This document shows, piece by piece, positions 56,117-64,000 of a stretch of 64,000 bases of DNA. Under the pieces are notes generated by a model. The model was given only the letters and a program-made list of their open reading frames with translations. It made no database searches and was not told the DNA's origin. Source of the stretch: Verticillium longisporum (lineage: Eukaryota > Ascomycota > Sordariomycetes > Glomerellales > Plectosphaerellaceae); contig JAETXT010000003.1 of assembly GCA_019188255.1 (NCBI GenBank), positions 6,200,001 through 6,264,000 on the forward strand, written 5' to 3'. Numbering within the stretch: position 1 is the stretch's first letter; every line of letters starts with the position of its first letter. A program made the translations under genes and the position numbers.

Positions 56117-58172
56117 TCAAAGAATGTGTTTGTGCAGCTGTGCAGCCCCGTGATCGCACTCATTGCGGACGGAAAGACGCTGGACGGCTTCCCGACCTAC
56201 CTGGGACAGAAGCCGACCCTGGAGCCCACCAACAGTCCTTTCCTCCATCCTGCGGTCCAGCGTACCGTTGTTGGGGAACTTAGGCACCACCCCATTCGCA
56301 AAGTCCACGCCATCCGCGATGTACACTACCTCGCCGCCCAGCATGGTCAACAATGTCTTTTGGCGCGCAATCTCCTCATCGGGCACTTCAAAGTAGTTGG
56401 CCTGCAGGACAATGACATCGGCGAGCTTGCCCACCTCGAGCGAGCCAATATGCTCGTCCGCCCTTAGGAAGCGAGAGCTCTCGATGGTGATGGAACGAAT
56501 AGCCTCCTCTCGCGAGAGAGACAGGCCTGGAATGCCTGGGCCGTCATACGGAGCACCCTGAGAGGCTGGGGAATTGGGGTTCGTAGGGTCGCCGGACCGG
56601 GTGACGCCAACCTTGATAGCGAGCCATTCGTCGAGCGGATCAATCTTGGTGAGACGTCAGTAACCCAGCGCTTCATCCCTGGAAAGCAATTTCACTTACC
56701 GGCCAGTCGCTTCCGTAAATGATGCGCGTGCCAAACCTGGCAATGTCTCCCCACGCCTCGAGATAGTTGGAACGAACCGGGCCCATGTTCTTGAGGCCAT
56801 TGGGCATCCACACCGAACTGGCCTGCGCCCACTGAAAGCTCATGATCGGGTCCGCCTTGAGTTCCGCGAACCGCGGCCAGTCGCTCGGGTCCGTCACCTC
56901 GTTGTGGGCCAGGCCGACTCTGTAGTCGTACTCGTCGCCGTGCTTGTCGCGGAAGTCTTGCAGAGCGTCGAGGGCTGTTCGCACAGCCATGTCTCCGTCA
57001 ACGTGAATCTGTGCATCGATACCTTTGAGGATCAGGCCTTCGAGAACCGCGGCGAGGATTTCAGTCGACCAATACGGCTCGGGCCATTTTTCCGAGTTTG
57101 GTGCCCACACTGATGTGTTGCCCACGGGAAGGAAGTACGGTTCGATAAGGGCTCCCGTGTTTGCCGGGTACATGATGATACCGTCGACGAAGATCTTGAC
57201 AGCGTGCCACTTGAGGGCGGGTTCCGGGCCTAGATCGGCGGGGTCGTTGAGTTGTGTGGTGGCGTTGACGACCTCCTCCACGAGGGCCGCGACCTCAGCC
57301 GTGGAGTTGGGCGCGCTGATGAGATGGTCGAAGAAGCCGCGTGCGCTTAGGCCGCCTTCTTTCTTGACGGCCTCGAACACAGCCGCCGTCCTTGTGCTGG
57401 ACGCTGCCTCCTGGAAGGTGGTTACGCCTTGCTCTCGGAGAAGCTTCAGAGCTGCCCTGGCGGACTCGACATCTTTCTGCAAAGTCGCCGGGGCGGGGCC
57501 AGATAGCAGGCCGCTGGCAGCGTCCTGAAGGATGCCTGACGGGTCCAGGCTCCCTGGTAGACGCTCGACAACGCCGCCGGGAGGGCTCTGTGTTGAAGCC
57601 GTAATGTCGGAGACCTTCAGCGCAGCGGTGTTGACCCAGAAGGTGTGGCGGTCAGCCGATGTTGCGACGATGGGCCTTTGTGTTTTGAGCACGTCTAGGG
57701 TCTTGCTGGTGATAGGCCCGGAATCCTCAGCAAGAGTGTACCAGTCCATAGACAGGACCTCTAACCAGTCTTGATCGCTCTTCTCAGGCTCCCCGTCGAG
57801 GCAGCTCTGGATATGGTCGAGCACGGCTTTGAGACCCAGTGGCTGGTAGTTCAGATTGCATTTGAGTAATGCCGCGCCGCCAGAGATAGGATGCATGTGG
57901 GCATCAACCAGACCGGGCATGGCCATGCGGCCTTCGAGGTCAAAGACAGCCGTCTCGGGTCCGATGAATGGTTTCACGCAGCTGTTGCTGCCCAGGAACG
58001 TGATCAAGCCATCTGTAATGGCCATGGCTTCGTGCTTGGAGGAGCGTCCGTCAATCGAATAAATCGAGCCATTGCGGAAGACAGTATCGGCAGGGTTATG
58101 GGACGAAGCAGACCCGGGACCAAAAAACGAAGACGCTGCTAGAAGCAGCTTCAGAAGGGTAGAGGTAGTCAT
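56117..58172 (-). CDS. secreted amidohydrolase (amidohydrolase_3, YtcJ-like)
   Basis: Exons 58172-56700 and 56644-56117 encode 666 aa without frame problems. The start ATG 58172 gives a signal peptide (MTTSTLLKLLLAASSFFGPG). Metal-dependent hydrolase motifs are visible: PGLVDAHMHPISGG near residue 100 (first metal ligands), DGIIMYPANTG, DAQIHVDGDMAVRTALDAL and IIYGSDWP, with the exon-2 tail AIRSITIESSRFLRADEHIG and GSLEVGKLADVIVL, as in YtcJ/amidohydrolase_3. Such enzymes hydrolyse N-substituted amides or imides; the substrate cannot be told. It is transcribed away from the permease, with 783 bp of shared upstream DNA. Confidence 0.88.
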
Positions 58173-58955
58173 ATCCAAGCTGTGATGTTGAAACTGAGAG
58201 TTCCAAATGATACAATGCCCCAAAATCCATCTCCCTCATCTTTGACATGTTGCCTTTCGCAATATATAGCAGCATATCGACGAACTTGTTCCGTCGAGGC
58301 TCACGCCGGCCGGCGGTCATGGCCAAGCTGCCTGGACATGTGCCTGAACATCGTCATGCTCGTTAATTCCCCGATTCGTATTACTTATCTCTCACCCCAG
58401 CTCTGGTTACACTGTCCGGGGAAGACAGGAACACAGCCTTCTTAAAGCCCGACAAAAAAATTGCCAACATGGGCCTAGCGATCTTCGGACTGGGCCTATG
58501 TTGCGGCTATGTTTCCGCTTTGAGCGATCGGCAAGCCTGGCAGCTGAGAGGCCAACGGCCATCGCGTGAACGCTTCCCCACACATCGCTTATCTGCCGGA
58601 CATGACCACGCATGGGCTAAGGACGCCCCGCGATGACCGATGATGGGCTGGAACTCCGCAAATGTCATCCTAGGAGCTGGCGCCTTATCGCGACCCTCGA
58701 GACGGTTGTCACGGATAGGGGTAGCTGAGGGGTAGCAATGCCGTCTTGATAGCAGGTACACCCGTCGTCTGGGAGGGTGCTGCTGCGTCGGCTGTCTCTT
58801 CATGCATGAAGTAGTCAGTGCCAGGCGAGAAGGAGAAGAATGTCAGATCTGTCTGACCTTTGAGCCAGTTCCCCTTGGCCTCCTTCTCCATACAACTTAC
58901 TCACTCATTCTTGATACATTTTTATAACAATATAACACCATTTGAAGCTTTCAAC
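58173..58955. promoter_or_regulatory. divergent promoter of amidohydrolase and permease
   Basis: 783 bp between two start codons. Four HGATAR sites, the target of the nitrogen regulator AreA/Nit2, are present: minus strand at 58385-58390, 58589-58594 and 58685-58690, plus strand at 58747-58752. About two would be expected by chance in DNA of this length, so this supports but does not prove nitrogen control. Confidence 0.45.
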
Positions 58956-60688
58956 ATGGAAGTCGACGCCGCAGGCTCAGCCAAAGCGGAAGGTAGCATG
59001 GCACGAGGCGATGTTGATGCTCAGGATCTGGCTGCCCTGGGCCACGAGCAGATGCTCAGCCGGAAATTCAGCCTCGTGAGCATGCTTGCCATGGCCTTTT
59101 GCGTCCTCGGAACCTGGGCTGTCTTTGCGCAGAATCTGTCCGCCGCCCTCGAAACTGGAGGTCCCGTCAGCATCTTCTGGGGCCTCCTCCTCGTTCTCTT
59201 CTGCAACGTTTGCATCGCCGTGTCCCTGGGTGAGATGTGCAGCAGCATGCCCACTGCGTTGGGGCAGGCATACTGGGTCTCTCGCCTCTGGGATACGCCC
59301 TCTGGAAGACTGCTTTCATACATGTGCGCCTGGACGAACACGTTCGGCTGGTGGGCCCTGACGGCGTCGCAGAATGCCTTCATGACCGAGCTTCTCCTCA
59401 GCATGAAAGTCATTTTCGATGTTGACTGGCCGTGGGCGACCCGTGGCTGGACCCTCTTCCTGGTTTACATTGGCATCACTCTATTCTTCAACGGCTTCAA
59501 CCTGATTGCCTGTCGTAGCGATAAGACGCTACCTTACTTTAACAATGGGGTCGGCGTTGGTTTCGTCGCTCTCTTCGCCGTCATCAGTATGGCACTACTC
59601 ATCTCGGTTGGGACGAAACCAGACTTGGAATTCCAGCCGGCATCCTTCGTCCTGGGAGGTTGGACGAATACGACTGGCTGGTCCGATGGAGTGACATGGG
59701 TTGTCGGTCTTATCCAGTCGGCATATGGTGTGTACTTCCAGCTCCCAACTTCCAGCAGCGCCTTGCAGCGTGAACCCGCCCCTTTTCTGACGCCAGACAG
59801 GTCTTACCGCTTTCGACGCCGTCATCCACATGGTCGAGGAGATGCCGTCGCCCCGTCGCAACGCCCCTAAAGCCATGTATCTCGCCGTCGTCTGTGGCGC
59901 AGCCTCGGGGTTCATCTTCATGTTGGCCACGCTATTCAGCATCCAAGACTTCGACACGGCCCTCAACACACCCACGGGCTTCCCCTTCATCCAGGTCCTC
60001 GAAGATGCCCTAGGCCGAACAGCAGGCACCGTGCTCGTCGCCCTCTTCATCGTGAACGGCTTCGGCCAGGGCATCAGCGTCATGACCTCGGCGTCGCGGC
60101 TGACCTGGGGTTTCGCCCGCGACGGCGGCCTCCCTGGGGTTCGTACTTCTCCCACGTGGACCCGACCTGGAAGGTGCCCGCGCGCGCCCTCTGGCTGCAG
60201 TGCTTCATCGTCTGCCTCATCGGCGTGCTCTACACCTTCGCGTCGACGGTCCTCGAGGCCGTGCTCGCCGTCAGCACCATCCCCCTGACCATCTCGTACG
60301 CCATTCCCATCTCCGTCCTGCTCGTCGTCGGCCGCGACAAGCTGCCGCCGGGGGACTTCTCCCTCGGCCGGCTCGGCCCCGTCGCCAATTGGGTGTCGCT
60401 CGTCTACTGCGCCATCATGACCGTCTTCTTCTTCTTCCCCAGCTCGCCCAACCCCTCGGCTACCGACATGAACTACGCCATCGCCGTCTTTGGCGTCATG
60501 CTGGTCGTTTCCTTTCTGTTCTGGGTCGCCAGGGGCGGGTCACGTACCTCCGCACCCAGGGCTCGGCGGAGCGTGACATACAGGCCCGGCGTTGGGAGAT
60601 GGAGAGCTATGACGGGCTCGCGGTGGCCGAGAGCCATGCGCTGGCCACAAAGTCGAGCCATGTCGGGTTGGCCAAAGCTCGCGACTGA
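58956..60688 (+). CDS. APC-family amine/amino-acid permease, two apparent indels
   Basis: Exons 58956-59727 and 59801-60688. The start ATG 58956 opens MEVDAAGSAKAEG, a soluble leader. Membrane helices begin with KFSLVSMLAMAFCVLGTWAV; FGLL-like SIFWGLLLVLFC, GEMCSSMPTALGQAYWV and AWTNTFGWWALTASQNAF follow. After the intron come LTAFDAVIHMVEEMPSPRR and the late helices (ISYAIPISVLLVVGRD). These are features of the fungal amino acid/choline/GABA permease family. Two breaks occur. At 60132-60134 one C is missing (restores GGLPWGSYFSHVDPTWKVPA). At 60532-60539 a G is missing (restores GVTYLRTQGSAERDIQ). Substrate is unknown; choline, GABA or another small amine is possible. Confidence 0.88.
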
Positions 60689-61347
60689 TCATCACACTGT
60701 CAGTTTGACTCCAACTGTAACGAACGCTGCCTATTTCTTTGTAGTTTCCTATGGCCCATATCGTATCATACTTGTCGGAATATTCGCTTCAATTCGTTGG
60801 TAGGATTGACAGCGGTTTGAAGACACTGTTTCTTAAAGACACGCCTGTGAAGTAGATCAACTTGAACCAAAAAAAAACACTCATAGTACCATTGGTGAAG
60901 TTTCAGAAGCCCGTCATACGGCCTCAATTAACATATGCCTTACCGGCCAGACTACTATGTGCACACGTCAGGGGTGGTCCCCAACCTCGTCATCATGGCG
61001 CGTATATAATTCGAGCATATTCCAATGCCAAAACCAAACTCCCGGTGCTGAGATTTTCAAAACTGGAAAGGACAAAGTGAAAGGCATTCATGACTGGATA
61101 TCTCTGCTCGCAACCCTGTGCTCCTACAAATGAGTGACTCCTCCCTGAGCACATGTCCCATTTTGTTTCCGATGCCCTTCCTGATGCCGGCGTCGGATCC
61201 GGGCAGAACCTGCAATATCTACAAAAACGAAAGGGGATAAGGGGATTAATAGACAGAGAAGCCAAACGCCGACACCCAAACATTGCTGCATCCTTGGTCG
61301 GCGATGCTCTCTGCCAAGTGGGTGTATCAAATAGTGAGAGCGTGGGG
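60689..61347. other. convergent intergenic region (permease / SLN1)
   Basis: 659 bp between convergent 3' ends. AT-richer 3' UTR-type sequence, no gene seen. Confidence 0.5.
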
Positions 61348-64000
61348 TCACCTTGGTGCCCCGTTCACCTTCTCCGGATCTCTTGGTGTGGTCGCGGCTC
61401 CGTTTGTCGGAGCTTCATGTGCCACTGGTTTTTCCCGAATGACGTCTTCAGGCGTCGTTTTCCTCGTCAAGCTTGACGTTTCTGCCTCTTCTTCAGGAAT
61501 GGTGGCGAATTTCATGAGCACCTGCTTGAGCGCTGGACGCCGGATCGGCTTGCTCAAGAACTCATCCATACCACTGTCCATGCACTCCTTCACATTGCTG
61601 GCCTCCGAGAACGCCGTCAGCGCCACAATGGGCGCCTTGTAACCCATTTTGCGAATGAGTTTGGTTGACTGCAGACCGTCGAGGTTAGGCATCTGGACGT
61701 CCATAAAGATCACATCAAAACGGAGGTTTTCGTCCATGTTGGCCTTGACCAGGTCGTACGCTTCCTGGCCGTCTTTGGCGATCGTCACGTCGTAGACCTC
61801 TTCTAGCTTCAACATCTTACTGACGACCTCGATATTGGTTGAGTTGTCATCGGCGACCAAGACTCGCAGCTTGCCCTTGCCGTTTTTATTCGCGATGGCG
61901 CGCTTAATGGCGTCCATCTGATCTTTCGTGTTGCTGGTCGGCTTCGGCGTCGGAGATGCTGGGAAGAAAGGTTGTCGCAAACCCACGAGTCTTGTCGTCC
62001 CCTGACCTGGTTGTATCGGATCCATGTCGTCACCTGGTGCGATCATGCTGCCAGTTACGCTCTTCCTTTGGGGGCTGTCTATACCTCCGTCGATGAGATC
62101 TAGACTAGGTGGCCTTGACTTGATGCTGCTAGATGCAGTGCTGGACGCTCTGTAGAGTCACATGTTAGTTGCTATTCCCGCCCCCAACTGATGAACATGT
62201 GCATCTTACCTGTCCCTCACATACTTGAGGGGAATCTGCATCGTGAACGTCGTGCCTACTCCAACGGTACTCCTCAAAGAGATGGACCCTCCCATGAGGG
62301 TCGCCAGTTGATGACAGATACTCAAACCAAGACCGGTGCCGCCAAATTTCTTGCTTAGGCCCAGGTCGCCCTGAACGAAAGGCTCGAAGACCCTCTGCTG
62401 CATGTTCTCTGGAATACCAGGGCCGGTATCCTCGACCTCGAATTCGAACATGAATTGCTTGGCGCCCGGGGGCGGTGGTGTTGGCGACCGTTCTCGTATT
62501 TGAACATGTGGTGTGGCCTTCGGATCAGCAGGGTTGATCGTAAGTGCTGTGCCCTTGTAACTAGCATTCTGGATTTGTTGCGATGACGTAGAGCCCGCCT
62601 TGGAGCTGGCCGAGTGAACCGAGCTTGAGTTCAGCCTGTGACGCGATCTACCGAATCGTCTCGAGTCTTTGGAGAAGGACGATGTGCGGCTGTCGTCGCC
62701 GCCAACCGGGGTTTCGACCTCGCCTATGCACCTGATTCTCACTTCCACCCTGCCTTCCGCTGGCGTAAACTTGAGACTGTTGCTGACGAGGTTGATGAGA
62801 ACTTGCAAAATTCGGTGTTGGTCGCCCCAGAGACACATGTCTTTGAGTCGTCCCATGCCGTGGGGACCGAGGGCGGGTAGCTTCTTCTCTGCACTGGTTC
62901 TGTCCACGCCAGGGTTGATCTCGACGACCTCGGAACTCAGGAAATCAACAGAGAGAGCGATACGGCCTTCCCGCACTTGTTTGTCGAAAATGGACAGCAC
63001 TTGCGTTCTGATATCAGCCAGTCTGAACTCCCTTTCTTCGAGGGCTAGTTGCTGGCCAATCTGGTTCTTTGAGAAACTGAGGTGATCCTCCAGGAGATGG
63101 AGCAGTAGGTCGCCTGGCTTGTATAACGACTTCAGGCTTTGCTTCCTCCTGGTGATGTCTGGCTCCTCCAAGCTGCCGGCGCACATGCCCAAAATGCCGT
63201 TCAAGGGCGTCTTGAGCTCGTGTGAGATGTTGGCAATGAATAGCGTCTTGCTCTCGTTGGCAGCCTCAGCTGCCTTCTTGCTGATCTCGAGTTCTCTTGT
63301 TCGTTCCGCGACCTTTTGATCAAGTGATGAGTATTGCTTTACCAGCTCGTCGCTCATGTCGTTGAAAGTCTGCGTCAACTCGGTGAGTTCGTCTGAGATG
63401 AAGTGCTTGCGATCATCGACTTTGCCGGGGATCTTGAAACTTCTGCGCGTCGATTCGCGTTCGTGCTCCGAAGGTGACTTTTCTTTTGGTTTGTATCCCA
63501 CCAGCTTGAGGAGAGCCACTGCGAGACCATCCCTTTTGGACCTCTGCGAACGTGAAGAGATGGCACCGGACCCCGGGCTGTCGTCGTCGTCGCAGTCGTA
63601 ATAGCCATCCTCGTAGCCAGGTGGCGCCACGGTCTTCTCGGTGGCAGCCTTGAGCCTGCGAATCGGCATCACGCTGAGGTGGGCGCAAGGGAAAATAAAG
63701 ATAATAAACAAACCGGCGGTGCCAAAGACACACCCCAAGATGATGTTGCGAAGTGTCGAAATGGGCGCATCTGTCTCTGACTTTGCTTGTTCGACGACAA
63801 CGGTCCAGTTGACAAGAGGCGTGTTAGTCCGTGCAAAGCCAACGGCGACGGGAACGTTCTGTTCGTTGTGCGTCGAGAGCATAGAGCTGGCATTGTTGAC
63901 CGTGTCGAAGCGCTTGGAGAAGGAGTCGAGAACGGCAGGGAACTTCTCGATGGCAAAAGGTTCCATGTTGTTGCCATCCAAATACCTACGATCGCTATGT
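61348..64000 (-). CDS. SLN1: Sln1-type hybrid histidine kinase, C-terminal part (runs off window)
   Basis: Exon 62149-61348 is the last; the preceding exon runs from 62210 to the window edge and stays open, so the N terminus and sensor region are missing here. From the edge a loop and a membrane helix ([19 protein letters not shown]) lead into HAMP-like sequence and coiled coil ([19 protein letters not shown]). The kinase follows: H-box [15 protein letters not shown] (phosphorylated His), N-box [13 protein letters not shown]1 DTGPGIP and G2 [12 protein letters not shown] receiver domain completes it ([32 protein letters not shown] with the phospho-Asp, and [12 protein letters not shown]). Group VI kinases sense osmotic stress through Ypd1 and Ssk1/Skn7. 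A Ser-rich insert lies within the ATPase domain. No frame problem. Confidence 0.93.

Noticed and set aside
8042..60688. Programmed ribosomal frameshifting as the cause of the many frame breaks
   Set aside because: Breaks occur at different sequences, mostly C/G runs, in unrelated housekeeping genes, without shared slippery sites or structures.

Overview
This 64 kb window is nuclear DNA of a filamentous ascomycete (Pezizomycotina), most likely a high-GC Sordariomycete such as a member of the Hypocreales. Evidence: short 50-160 bp introns with GTRNGT donors and CTRAC-like branch points, compact genes with GC-rich third codon positions, fungal-only families (Zn2Cys6 regulator with a fungal transcription-factor domain, group VI Sln1-type histidine kinase, homoaconitase of the alpha-aminoadipate pathway, Kex2-processed secreted peptide) and intergenic GGTACCTAGGTAGG-type motifs. 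I see no rRNA, tRNA, CRISPR array or intact transposon.

Layout. 0-12 kb: a Ras-associating/PH-domain protein (-), a 62-aa secreted six-cysteine peptide (-), an RmlD/MAT2B-like reductase (-), the splicing factor Prp45/SNW (+) and Tim22 (-). 12-24.6 kb: a nine-exon USP7/Ubp15 deubiquitinase (-), a p24 cargo receptor (+), a YCK-type casein kinase I (-) and a TRAPPC2L/Tca17 subunit (+). 24.7-38 kb: mitochondrial Afg1 ATPase (-), homoaconitase Lys4 (-), nucleoporin Nup133 (+) and mitochondrial malonyl-CoA:ACP transacylase (-). 38.5-49.3 kb: AP-3 mu (-), a DMAC1-like mitochondrial membrane protein (+), exosome Rrp4 (+), glutamate-cysteine ligase modifier subunit (-), AP-1 sigma (+) and Maf1 (+). 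50.2-60.7 kb: an accessory-looking block with a Zn2Cys6 regulator (+), copper amine oxidase (-), secreted amidohydrolase (-) and APC-family permease (+), which together look like an amine/amide nitrogen-utilisation cluster. 61.3-64 kb: the 3' part of a Sln1-like hybrid histidine kinase (-), running off the window.

The dominant anomaly is data quality. Nine of the 24 genes carry one or more apparent 1-2 base indels, mostly a lost C or G in a C/G run, while their downstream frames still encode the family's conserved sequence. They include Prp45, Tim22, CK1, Nup133, Afg1, the ACP transacylase, TRAPPC2L, the copper amine oxidase and the permease. Several are expected to be essential, so consensus errors in the assembly are far likelier than pseudogenes. 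Coordinates below span the whole gene through those breaks. The best biological leads are the Kex2-processed knottin-like peptide, the regulator-oxidase-hydrolase-permease block whose oxidase has an unusual His-Gln-Asn in place of the copper-binding His-X-His, a GC-AG intron in the USP7 gene, and very short first coding exons in MAF1 (6 nt) and AP-1 sigma (11 nt).
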